Source: Myxococcales bacterium
GTDB taxonomy: Bacteria; Myxococcota_A; Polyangia; Polyangiales; Polyangiaceae
Assembly (NCBI GenBank): GCA_016720545.1
Contig: JADKKK010000001.1
Location: 620,001 to 684,000, forward strand
Direction: 5' to 3'
Length of the DNA: 64,000 bases
Shown here: positions 51,296 to 58,987 of the stretch, piece after piece
How positions within the stretch are numbered: the first letter of the stretch is position 1
Layout of the letters: every line of letters begins with the position of its first letter
Position numbers and translations under genes: made by a program
Notes under the pieces: model-generated
The model's database searches: none
What the model was told of the DNA's origin: nothing
The model's input: only the letters and a program-made list of their open reading frames with translations

Positions 51296-52495
51296 TCAGC
51301 CGATGAGCGTCGCGTGCGCGTTGTTCGGGCCGAAGGGCGAGTTCTGCACCTTAAGCGCGGCGGCCAACATCTGGTAGAGGCCCTTTCCGCTCGGGAGGTT
51401 CGGGTTGAAGCCGACCGTGTTCGTCACCTTGCCGGTAGTGCCTGGCTTCGTGCGCGTACCGATGACCGTCGCGCACGCGCCGTTGGCGTGATCGCTGCCA
51501 GGCGCGCTGCGCGCGAAGTCGCCCATGATGCAGACGACGACGTTGCGATTGATGCCCTCGGTGTTGTTCACCCAGAGGCGGTCGAAGAACGTGATGAGCG
51601 GGGGGATGATGCGTGTATTCATCATGCCTCGCACCCTGCTGCCGTCGCGGTCGCCGTGCGTGTCCCAGCCTCCGTCCAACGCCATGACGACGTTCGTGCC
51701 CGAGCGGATCATGAGCTCGGCCGCGGCGATCTTCCCGGCGAAGCTGTTCACGGCCGTGCCGGTGACGCCGTAGGCAGGCAGGATGCGGTCGAACGCGTAG
51801 GGCGCGGGCGCCTTCTTCAGCGTGGCCGTGACCGTGTCGTAGCCGTCCTTCAGGTGCTCGAGGCCCTTCGGGCTGGCGCCGAGGCGCCCGGCGCTCATGG
51901 CCTGGGAGCCCTCGAGGGCGCGACCGGAGATCGCCCGGTCGGGGAGGGTGTCGTTGCCCTGGAGGGCCGCGATGGTGGAGCGCACGTCGGCGATGTTCTG
52001 GATCGACACGTTGCCGGAGGTGCCGGTCATGCCCTGAATGCTGCCGCCGCCGACGGTGGCGCACTTGATGCTCGCCTGGCCGCCCATCGCGGCCGCGAGC
52101 TGCACCGGGAAGCAGGCGCCGCCCTCGGTGATGCCGCCAGCCTGCGCGGCGCCGTGCGCGCTCTGCCGGTGGAACACGCCCACCGAGACGATCTTGTTGC
52201 GGGCCATCGGGGGGAGTCGCCCGAGGGAGGCGTCGACCACGGGGCCGCCGTTGGGGACCTGGAACGTGTTGCCGGCCGTGACGCCACCGAACGTGCCACC
52301 CATGAAGGAGTCGGCGCTCCCGAAGAGGGCGTTGTAGCCACCCTGAAGGTGAATCAGGAGAAGGTGGGGAGTGCCGTCGGCCACCTGGGCCGCCGCGTCT
52401 CCGATGAAGCCGGGCCCGGCGAGGCGAGTGCCCACCGCGGCGCCGGCGCCGATGCCAACGGCCTTGAGGAACGAACGTCGATTCAGCTTGCTCAT
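51296..52495 (-). CDS. Tat-exported DUF1501 protein
   Basis: This 399-residue protein has a twin-arginine signal (RRSFLKAVG at residues 6-14) and the DUF1501 family body. That family is related to alkaline-phosphatase/sulfatase folds, with IHLQGGYNALFGS, DGGWDTHGDRDG and MGDFARSAPGSDHA as recognisable segments. Several conserved Asp and His residues could bind metal. The family function is not established. Tat export suggests folding before transport. The start is ATG 52495 with an AGGAG site. It is the last gene of a three-gene operon of exported proteins; 13 bases separate it from the Asn-Asn-Pro repeat lipoprotein gene. Confidence 0.88.
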   Translation of the reverse strand: MSKLNRRSFLKAVGIGAGAAVGTRLAGPGFIGDAAAQVADGTPHLLLIHLQGGYNALFGSADSFMGGTFGGVTAGNTFQVPNGGPVVDASLGRLPPMARNKIVSVGVFHRQSAHGAAQAGGITEGGACFPVQLAAAMGGQASIKCATVGGGSIQGMTGTSGNVSIQNIADVRSTIAALQGNDTLPDRAISGRALEGSQAMSAGRLGASPKGLEHLKDGYDTVTATLKKAPAPYAFDRILPAYGVTGTAVNSFAGKIAAAELMIRSGTNVVMALDGGWDTHGDRDGSRVRGMMNTRIIPPLITFFDRLWVNNTEGINRNVVVCIMGDFARSAPGSDHANGACATVIGTRTKPGTTGKVTNTVGFNPNLPSGKGLYQMLAAALKVQNSPFGPNNAHATLIG

Positions 52496-52508
52496 GATTC
52501 GCTCCTGC

Positions 52509-53213
52509 TCAGTAGGTCAAGAAGCCCGCGGAAGAGAGGACGCTCGCGCACGCATACGCCCAGCGGCGGACCGGCGTGGTGGTGCGGGGGCCGGAGCTGA
52601 TGGTCTCCGTGACCGAGTCGGTCACGGCGACCTTGGCGCAGGCGTCGATCTCGGCCGGCGTGGGGACGCGGCTCCAGAACTTTCGCTCCCAGGTGGCGCA
52701 CTCGGTGGCGGCGGCGGCCTGGGTCGGCGCGGCCTCGTAGGTCGCGCCCTTGAGGTTGGACTCGCAGAGCCTGAACGCGACCTGGTAGGCCTCGAACAGG
52801 TTCACCGCGCTCGCCTTCGGCTCCGCGTAGAAGCGGTTCGGCGCCTGGCCGAACGTGGCGGCCGATCCCTGCAGGTCGGGCGCGGCCGGCAGGGCCATCA
52901 CCCGCTTGTACTCGTCCGCGAGGGCCGAGTACGGCTTGAAGCGACCACGGTCGATGCCGGCGACGGCTTCGGCGCGCGTGCTGTGGAGGGCCACCCCGCC
53001 CAGACCGACGTACGAAGTCTGCGTCTCGCTGCAGGTCTTCTCGGGCGGGTTGTTCGGGTTGTTCGGGTTGTTCGGGTTGTTCGGGTTGTTCGGGTTGTTC
53101 GGGTTGTTCGGGTCGTTGGGATCGAGCCCGCCGGTGAGCTGATCGCCACCGCCAGAGCAGGCGGCGACTGCCGCGAGGACCGGAACCGCGAAAAAGAGCA
53201 TCGATAGCTTCAT
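52509..53213 (-). CDS. Lipoprotein with Asn-Asn-Pro repeats
   Basis: The 234-residue protein has a lipoprotein signal ending AVAAC (Cys19), then seven Asn-Asn-Pro units encoded by perfect 9-bp repeats, a likely flexible stalk. The remaining 170 residues are helical and contain five Cys residues (for example CSETQTS, CESNL, CATWERKFW and CAKVAV). I do not recognise the domain. ATG 53213 follows a strong AAGGAGGG site. It is flanked by the CxxCH protein gene 17 bases upstream and the DUF1501 gene 13 bases downstream, so the three products likely act together at the cell surface. Confidence 0.8.
   Translation of the reverse strand: MKLSMLFFAVPVLAAVAACSGGGDQLTGGLDPNDPNNPNNPNNPNNPNNPNNPNNPPEKTCSETQTSYVGLGGVALHSTRAEAVAGIDRGRFKPYSALADEYKRVMALPAAPDLQGSAATFGQAPNRFYAEPKASAVNLFEAYQVAFRLCESNLKGATYEAAPTQAAAATECATWERKFWSRVPTPAEIDACAKVAVTDSVTETISSGPRTTTPVRRWAYACASVLSSAGFLTY
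53049..53111. repeat. Seven perfect 9-bp tandem repeats (Asn-Asn-Pro)
   Basis: Seven copies of GTTGTTCGG in tandem (minus strand CCGAACAAC) encode the Asn-Asn-Pro stalk of the lipoprotein. Copy-number change would alter stalk length in steps of three residues without changing frame. Confidence 0.95.
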
Positions 53214-53230
53214 GGTCACGCCCTCCTTTC

Positions 53231-54187
53231 TCACTGGCAGAAGCCGGGGTCTTTGGCGACGCTCGCCACGGCGCTTTGAATGGTGCCCTTGGCCTTGAAC
53301 TCGGTCACGCAGGCGTCGAAGACCTTCGACTCACAGGCGTTCTCGGGGCGGCCGTAGAGGAAGTTGAACGCCAGCCGACAGGCGTTGAAGCCGAAGTTCG
53401 GCGACCCGACGAGCGCCTCGACGAGCTCCTTGTCGTTGGTCACGGTCTTGTCGGCGACCTGCTGCGGCCCGTCGGTCGGGGGCGTGAAGGTCGTGTTGTT
53501 GCCCTGGCGGACGACCTTGGTGAGCACGCGGGCGGCCTTGTCGAGCGCGTACCAGCTGTCGGCGTGGCAGCCCTTGCAGCCGGGGTTGGTGGTGCGGGTG
53601 CCGGCGCTCACGTCGACGCCGGGGGCGTTCGTGGAGGCCACCAACTCGAGCCCGACCGTGTTCTGCATGATGCGGTACGCCGTGACGATCTTGTAGCCCT
53701 CGAGCTCGTTGCCCGCGTAGCGGAGGAGCCACGGCTGCGAGCGGAAGTAGCCGAGGCCGTTCGGGTCGGCGGTGACCTGGACGTTGTTCCCCTGGGCGTC
53801 GCCGTCCACCTTGTACTGGCCGACGAAGAGGTCCGAGTAGGGCTTCTTGTTCTCGAGGACGTACTTCGCGAGGTGGTAGCTCGCGTCCTCCTTCGAGGTG
53901 GCCCCGGGGTCGTTGTTGAAGCTCGCGTTCAGGAAGCGCGAGAAGCGCTCGATGAACGCGGGGTCCGACACGAGCGTGTCGATCTGCCCCTGCGGGTTCG
54001 TGGCGAGCGCGGCCGAGGGGCTGCTCCCCAGGAGCGCGATCGACACTCGCGTCGCGCATCGCTCGTTCTTCGCCGCCGGATCTTCGTCCGCCGAGGCCTT
54101 CGTGCCGCTCCCCGCTACCACGGCGGCCGCGACGGCTGCTGGCAGGAGAAGAAGTGTCGCCCGACGTCCGAGGTTTGCCACGCTCAT
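53231..54187 (-). CDS. Exported protein with a c-type heme-binding motif (CxxCH)
   Basis: This 318-residue protein has a signal peptide (Leu/Ala-rich, residues 8-32) and one CKGCH motif (Cys204, Cys207, His208), a c-type heme attachment site. Sequence around it (FIERFSRFLNASFNND, FGFNACRLAFNFLYGRPE) is similar to the exported DUF1549/DUF1585-type partners of DUF1501 proteins in Planctomycetes, but I cannot fix the exact family. ATG 54187 follows an AGGAGG site. It is the first gene of the operon with the Asn-Asn-Pro repeat lipoprotein and the DUF1501 protein. A candidate sigma-54 promoter lies 61 bases upstream. Confidence 0.8.
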   Translation of the reverse strand: MSVANLGRRATLLLLPAAVAAAVVAGSGTKASADEDPAAKNERCATRVSIALLGSSPSAALATNPQGQIDTLVSDPAFIERFSRFLNASFNNDPGATSKEDASYHLAKYVLENKKPYSDLFVGQYKVDGDAQGNNVQVTADPNGLGYFRSQPWLLRYAGNELEGYKIVTAYRIMQNTVGLELVASTNAPGVDVSAGTRTTNPGCKGCHADSWYALDKAARVLTKVVRQGNNTTFTPPTDGPQQVADKTVTNDKELVEALVGSPNFGFNACRLAFNFLYGRPENACESKVFDACVTEFKAKGTIQSAVASVAKDPGFCQ

Positions 54188-54247
54188 GGGTCCTCCTAAA
54201 AACTGGGAAGTAGATCCGACGTTCGGATTTGACTTCGTGGAGCATTA

Positions 54248-54263
54248 AGCATGCACCGTGCCA
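54248..54263 (-). promoter_or_regulatory. Candidate sigma-54 promoter of the CxxCH/DUF1501 operon
   Basis: The minus strand reads TGGCAC GGTGC ATGCT, matching the -24/-12 consensus (TGGCAC-N5-TTGCW) with one mismatch and the GG and GC pairs at exact spacing. The predicted transcription start is about 54238, giving a 5' leader of about 50 bases to ATG 54187. A sigma-54 activator gene is in the same window (46356-47714). No enhancer-like site was identified with confidence. Confidence 0.55.
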
Positions 54264-54447
54264 CACGTAAGTATCGAATAGTACTACGCGGGAGGTGCGA
54301 AGAATTGGATCTTATGGGATCCATGTTGGGCCCCGTGAGAATCGGAGGAAAAGGGGGCGCATGTGCGCAAAACCTGCGGGACATGGGACCTCCGCCCGGC
54401 GCGCGACTGGCGCGCAGGGGCTCTTCCGCTATGCTACCCGCCCTCCG

Positions 54448-55224
54448 ATGGCGTCCTCGTTCCCCACGCTGCGCCCCCCGCTCGCCGCGGTCCTCGCGCT
54501 CGTCGCGAGCCTCGCCCTCACGCTCTGGCCGGGCTCGGCGGCGGCGCGCGCCTCCGCGCCGGCCGTCGGCGAGCCCACACGCCTCGAGGTCCGCGGTCAC
54601 CCGGACGCGTTCTATTACCGCGCGCGAGGCAAGGGCACGAAGCCCGTCATCCTCTACCTGCACGGGCGCAACGGCAACGCCGCGGAGGACTGCCGCAAGT
54701 GGGCGAAGGTGGCCACCCAGTTCGGCTGGGTGCTCTGCCCCCAGGCCCCCGGCGACTCGGGCGGTGGCGGTCGCACGTGGATGAACGACGCGCAGAGCGG
54801 CAAGGCCGTCATGGACGCGGCGCTCGCCTCGCTCCGCGCCAAGCACAAGGGCCGCGTGAACCGATACGGCAACATCCTCGTCGGGTTCAGCGAGGGGGCG
54901 TTCGTGGCCATGCAGGCCGGCCTCCTCGACCAGAAGACCTGGAGCAAGTGGCTCATCCTCGCGGCGAGCGACCGGTACTGGGTGACCGAGCCCGGCGCAG
55001 CGCTCACCGGAGGAACGGGCGGGGGGCACCTGCAGCGGGTCTACCTGCTCACGGGGGAGACCGACGCCGTCGCCCCGAACACGACGCGGGTCGGCGCGCT
55101 GCTCAAGAAGCACAAGGTGCCCGTCAGGGTGCGCATCGCGCCGGGCATGGGGCACGAGCTCGCGCGCGAGCAGATGATCACCACCTACCGGCGGCCGCTC
55201 TCGTGGCTCGCCCTCGGCCGATGA
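54448..55224 (+). CDS. Secreted alpha/beta-hydrolase (esterase/phospholipase-like)
   Basis: This 258-residue protein has a signal peptide (residues 1-35) and an alpha/beta-hydrolase fold. The oxyanion motif is ILYLHGRNGN, and the nucleophile elbow is GFSEGA with Ser148. Likely acid and base are Asp206 (GETDAV) and His236 (GMGHEL). The order and spacing match carboxylesterase/PHB-depolymerase-like enzymes of the phospholipase family. Substrate is unknown. ATG 54448 begins the signal peptide; ATG 54361 and further upstream starts lie in the control region of the divergent operon. It precedes the PLP-dependent dehydratase gene by 25 bases. Confidence 0.82.
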   Translation: MASSFPTLRPPLAAVLALVASLALTLWPGSAAARASAPAVGEPTRLEVRGHPDAFYYRARGKGTKPVILYLHGRNGNAAEDCRKWAKVATQFGWVLCPQAPGDSGGGGRTWMNDAQSGKAVMDAALASLRAKHKGRVNRYGNILVGFSEGAFVAMQAGLLDQKTWSKWLILAASDRYWVTEPGAALTGGTGGGHLQRVYLLTGETDAVAPNTTRVGALLKKHKVPVRVRIAPGMGHELAREQMITTYRRPLSWLALGR

Positions 55225-55249
55225 CCGCGCGGCCGAGGCGGAGTCAGGC

Positions 55250-56374
55250 GTGAGCTCCGCCCCGCCGCACGCGGAGGCCGGGCGCTTCGTGGGCGGCCCC
55301 CGTGACTCGAGCTGCCCGTCCAGCCCATGGCTGCCGGAGCGCGAGCTCGTCGCCCTGGCCTCGGGGTTCGCCCGGGCGGAGGCCGCTCTCGGGCTCCGCG
55401 AGGTCAACCTGGCCCGGACGCCGTCGTTCGATCTCGTCGGAGCGCCTGGCGCGCCTCGCGTGCGCGTGCACCTCGCGCTCGAGTGCTTCCAGGTGACAGG
55501 GAGCTTCAAGGTGCGCGGCGCGCTGTTCGCCCTCCGCGAGGCGAGGCGGCGGACGCCGGGGCTCTCGCGGGTCGTCGCCGCGAGCGCAGGAAACCACGGC
55601 GCGGGGGTCGCGTTCGCTGCCAAGGCGCTGGGGCTCACGGCGACGCTGTTCGTGCCGCGAGGCGCGCCCGAGGCGAAGCTCGCGAAGATGCGCGCGTACG
55701 GCGCCGAGCCGCGCCTGGCCGACTCGATCCACTACGACGGCGCGGAGACCGAGGCCATGGCGTACGCTGCCGCCGAGGGCGTGCCCTTCGTCTCTCCCTA
55801 CGACGACCCCGACGTGCTCGTGGGCAACGGCGCGTCGCTCGCGTTCGAGATCGCGCGCGCGCTCGGAGCTCCACCCGCGGCGGTCGTGGCGCCCATCGGC
55901 GGCGGGGGCCTCGCGACCGGCCTCGCCCTCGGGCTCGCCGTCGCCGCCGGGGTGCCCTACGGGGAGGGCCCGCCCGTCCTCGCCGCTCAGAGCGAGGCCT
56001 CCTGCGCGTTCGCGCTCTCGCTCGAGCGCGGCCGCGCGATCACGACCCTCGAGGGCCCGCCCACCCTCGCGGAGGGCCTCGAAGGCGGCATCTCCGAGCG
56101 CGGCTTCGCGCGCGCGCGGGCCGTGTGCGCCGGCGCGCTCGTCGTGAGCGAGGCGGCGATCGAGGCGGCGATGTATGCGCTCTACACGCATCTGGGGCTC
56201 GTGGTAGAGGGCTCCGCGGCGGTGGGCGTCGCGGCCCTCGCCACGCAGGCCGGACAGGCGGCGCTCGCGCGTGCCGGGGCCGGCTCCGACGCCGACGTCG
56301 TGGTCGTGGTGACCGGACGCAACGTGGACGCCGCCCGGGCCGCGAAGGTCGTCCTGCGGCAGCCCGTGCGCTGA
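55250..56374 (+). CDS. PLP-dependent threonine/serine dehydratase-like enzyme
   Basis: The 374-residue protein belongs to the fold-type II PLP family. The cofactor lysine is Lys87 in GSFKVRGA, ASAGNHGAGVAFA binds the substrate carboxylate, and VAPIGGGGL holds the PLP phosphate. It lacks the C-terminal ACT regulatory domain of biosynthetic IlvA, so it is more like catabolic threonine dehydratase or serine racemase. The reaction would remove ammonia from Thr or Ser, or racemise Ser. GTG 55250 is the likely start. It probably shares transcription with the esterase gene before it. Confidence 0.85.
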   Translation: MSSAPPHAEAGRFVGGPRDSSCPSSPWLPERELVALASGFARAEAALGLREVNLARTPSFDLVGAPGAPRVRVHLALECFQVTGSFKVRGALFALREARRRTPGLSRVVAASAGNHGAGVAFAAKALGLTATLFVPRGAPEAKLAKMRAYGAEPRLADSIHYDGAETEAMAYAAAEGVPFVSPYDDPDVLVGNGASLAFEIARALGAPPAAVVAPIGGGGLATGLALGLAVAAGVPYGEGPPVLAAQSEASCAFALSLERGRAITTLEGPPTLAEGLEGGISERGFARARAVCAGALVVSEAAIEAAMYALYTHLGLVVEGSAAVGVAALATQAGQAALARAGAGSDADVVVVVTGRNVDAARAAKVVLRQPVR

Positions 56375-56413
56375 CATTGACCGGACGCCATCGGGGATGG
56401 GATAAGCCCCGCC

Positions 56414-57046
56414 ATGAGCCAGAGCCCCGCCCCGAACGCCCCGCTCATCCTCGGCATCGCGGGAGGCTCGGGCTCCGGGAAGAGCACGATCGCGCGGGCC
56501 ATCTTGGGGGCGTTGCCCGAGGGCGCGGGGGTCCTCCTCGAGCAGGACCACTACTACCATCCGCAAGCGCACCTGCCGCAGGAGGAGCGGGAGCGGGTGA
56601 ACTACGACCACCCCGACGCCCTCGAGCTCGATCTCCTGGCGAGCCATGTGCGCGCGCTGAGAGAGGGCCGCGCGATCGAGCGCCCGAGCTACGACTTCAC
56701 GACGCACGACCGCGCGAAGGAGACCACGCTCGTCCCGGCCGCGAAGGTGATCGTCGTCGAGGGCATCCTCGTGCTCTCCGACGAGCGGCTTCGGGCGCTC
56801 TTCGAGGTGAAGCTCTTCGTCGACACCGACGCCGACATCCGGCTCATGCGTCGGGTGCGGCGCGACCTCGAGCAGCGCGGCCGCACGTTCGCGTCGGTGC
56901 GCAAGCAGTACTACGACACCGTGCGCCCCATGCACCTCGCGTTCGTCGAACCGTCGAAGCGCTTCGCGGACATCATCATCCCCGAGGGCGGCCAGAACCG
57001 CGTGGCGCTCGACTTCCTCGTCGGCTTCATCCGCTCCCGCGCCTGA
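56414..57046 (+). CDS. udk: Uridine kinase
   Basis: This 210-residue enzyme phosphorylates uridine or cytidine with ATP or GTP. The P-loop GGSGSGKST is at residues 17-25, DHYYHPQ (about 45) and YDFTTHDR (about 92) are the family substrate motifs, and RDLEQRGRTFASV is the Arg-rich lid region. Length and motifs match Udk (213 residues in E. coli) throughout. It follows the dehydratase gene by 39 bases on the same strand. No other nucleotide salvage genes are nearby. Confidence 0.94.
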   Translation: MSQSPAPNAPLILGIAGGSGSGKSTIARAILGALPEGAGVLLEQDHYYHPQAHLPQEERERVNYDHPDALELDLLASHVRALREGRAIERPSYDFTTHDRAKETTLVPAAKVIVVEGILVLSDERLRALFEVKLFVDTDADIRLMRRVRRDLEQRGRTFASVRKQYYDTVRPMHLAFVEPSKRFADIIIPEGGQNRVALDFLVGFIRSRA

Positions 57047-57118
57047 CGGCGGACGAGCCGCGGCCAGGCCACCGTCCTCGGCTCCGCGTTCAGCGGTGCG
57101 GCTCCGATCGGCTCGCGA

Positions 57119-57643
57119 CTACTTCTTGCCGGGCTTGGCGGAGCCCGAGGGCGCGGGCGCGGCGGGCTGCACGAGCTCGACCTCCCAGTCGAGCGGGGTG
57201 TCGTCGCCAGCCCACGGGGGGAAGACGAGCCCCGAGAACGCGTTCGAGATGCACCGCCCGGCGGGCTTGTCGGCGTGACTCGCGGGGACCGTGACCTCCT
57301 TGACGCGACCCGCGCGCCCGAGCACGAGGTGGATCGTGACCTTGCCCCACGGGCCGGTGGCCGCGCCCGATTCGTCGCGCGCGTCGCCGCACGAGTCCTT
57401 CACCGCGCGCGACGCGCGCTTCAGCGCCACCTCGGTGCCGTCCTTGTCGTAGGTGTTCTTGCTGGTCCCGGCAGGCGTCGCGGCAGGCGGTGGCGTCGCG
57501 GGGTCGTCGGTCTTGGGGGGCTCGTCCGTCTTCGGATCGCCGCCGGTCTCGGGCGGCTTCGGGGCGCCGCACGCGAACAGAGACGCAGCGACGACCAGCG
57601 CCGTCGGTGCCAAGAACCAACCGAGCAAGGAGCGCGTGTTCAT
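57119..57643 (-). CDS. Lipoprotein with AgmX/PglI-like C-terminal domain
   Basis: This 174-residue protein has a lipoprotein signal ending FACG (Cys25), a Pro/Thr/Asp linker and a C-terminal domain with WGKVTIHLVLGRAGRVKEV and CISNAFSGLVFPPW. That resembles the TonB-C-like domain of the AgmX/PglI family, known from myxobacterial gliding and related envelope proteins. The two Cys of the domain (around 93 and 134) may form a disulphide. ATG 57643 begins the signal peptide. It follows the TMEM43-like gene on the same strand by 82 bases. A similar fold occurs in the gene at 62387. Confidence 0.75.
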   Translation of the reverse strand: MNTRSLLGWFLAPTALVVAASLFACGAPKPPETGGDPKTDEPPKTDDPATPPPAATPAGTSKNTYDKDGTEVALKRASRAVKDSCGDARDESGAATGPWGKVTIHLVLGRAGRVKEVTVPASHADKPAGRCISNAFSGLVFPPWAGDDTPLDWEVELVQPAAPAPSGSAKPGKK

Positions 57644-57725
57644 GCGCGAAGTCTGCACCCGCCCAGGGCCCCACGTCAAAGGGGCGCGACGAACGGTGCG
57701 GGCAAAAATCAAGTAGCGCGCGGCG

Positions 57726-58883
57726 TCACGCCTTGCGCGAGCGCCGCTCGGCGACGCCCGCGAGCGCGAAGCAGCCGACGGCCGCGAGCAAGGCCGGCAC
57801 ACCCACGAGCGGGCGCATCGCGACCCACGTGCCACCGCCGACGCCCACCACGGCGCCAACGCCGAGCAGCCCGGAGATCAGCACCGCGGAGACGCGCGGG
57901 GCCCGCGTGAAGCGCGGCACGAACGGCCGCCGCGAAGCGAACGGCACGAGGAGGAGCGACAGCGCCACGATGGCCGCCAGCGCCGTGAGGCCTCGGAGGC
58001 CGAGCGTGAGGCGCGAGGTGTCCTCTTTCGCGACCGCGAACATGGCCTTGGCCTCCACGTCTCCGGAGGCGAGCAAGAACACGACCTCGTCGGCCTCGGG
58101 GTTCGGCTGATAGGCCACGAACGTGCCCCCCGACTGCCGCGCGACCAGGCTCACGGTCTGGGGCTTCACGATCTGATAGGAGATGCGCAGATCGCCCACC
58201 CTCGGGTCCTTGGGGTCCTTCCCGTAGAAGGCGGCCCCCTCGTGCTCGTGGAGCTGCGCGGCGTGCGGCGAGCGCGAGAGCATCTCCTGCGTGACCTTCG
58301 CGGGCTCGAACTTCGTGAGCTTCCGGAGCGCATCGCTCGGCAACACGAACGCCCCGAGGCGGGAGTCCTTCGCGACGAGCTCTTGCTCCGCGAACGCGGA
58401 CTTCTCGGGGTTTTTGTGGGTGTCGGCCTCCTTGAACGACGACGAGTCCGCGGGCTTCTCCGTGAAGCGCTTCGTGTACACATAGGTCGTGACGGTCTCG
58501 TCCTCCCCCTTCTCGTTCTTGCGCTTGTCGTCGCGCTTCGACTCTTCCCACGCGTAGATCTCCACGTGCCTCACCAGGCGGAGCGCCTGCAGCTTCACGC
58601 CGAACGCCTCGTCCACGAGCTCCACGCCGCTCTGCGCCGCGCCGCGCACGTGCACGAGGGCGCCCTCGTGCGCCGGGTCGACGAGGTCGGCAGGCACCGT
58701 GACCACCGTGGCGGCGCCGCGATCCAACGAGACGTAGCGATCCACCCCGCGGCGCTCCACGAGGTGCGCCCCGGCGAGGCTCGCGACCAGCAGGAGCGCT
58801 CCCACGGCCGTCCGTCGCGGGGTGGCTTTCAAGGTGGCGACGACTCCGGACGGTCCGCCGGCTGCGGTGGGGCTCTCGGGCAT
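57726..58883 (-). CDS. TMEM43-like membrane protein
   Basis: The 385-residue protein resembles the TMEM43 (LUMA) family, known mainly from animal nuclear envelopes with scattered bacterial members. It has one helix near the N-terminus (about residues 30-50). A large extracytoplasmic domain contains VRHVEIYAWEESKRDD, TTYVYTKRF, DSSSFKEADTHKNPEKS and the pattern around SLVARQSGG. Three further helices lie near the C-terminus (about 300-375). ATG 58883 is preferred; ATG 58892 and the start at 58901 are alternatives. It is divergent from the choice-of-anchor-L-like gene. Confidence 0.75.
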   Translation of the reverse strand: MPESPTAAGGPSGVVATLKATPRRTAVGALLLVASLAGAHLVERRGVDRYVSLDRGAATVVTVPADLVDPAHEGALVHVRGAAQSGVELVDEAFGVKLQALRLVRHVEIYAWEESKRDDKRKNEKGEDETVTTYVYTKRFTEKPADSSSFKEADTHKNPEKSAFAEQELVAKDSRLGAFVLPSDALRKLTKFEPAKVTQEMLSRSPHAAQLHEHEGAAFYGKDPKDPRVGDLRISYQIVKPQTVSLVARQSGGTFVAYQPNPEADEVVFLLASGDVEAKAMFAVAKEDTSRLTLGLRGLTALAAIVALSLLLVPFASRRPFVPRFTRAPRVSAVLISGLLGVGAVVGVGGGTWVAMRPLVGVPALLAAVGCFALAGVAERRSRKA

Positions 58884-58987
58884 GTCGTCATGATGGCACA
58901 CGCCGGCGGCGACGACCCCACGCGCCGATTTCTCCGTCCGAGCCCTTCCCCGCGGCGCGCGGCGTGTCAGTATGCGCCCCAGAAGCC

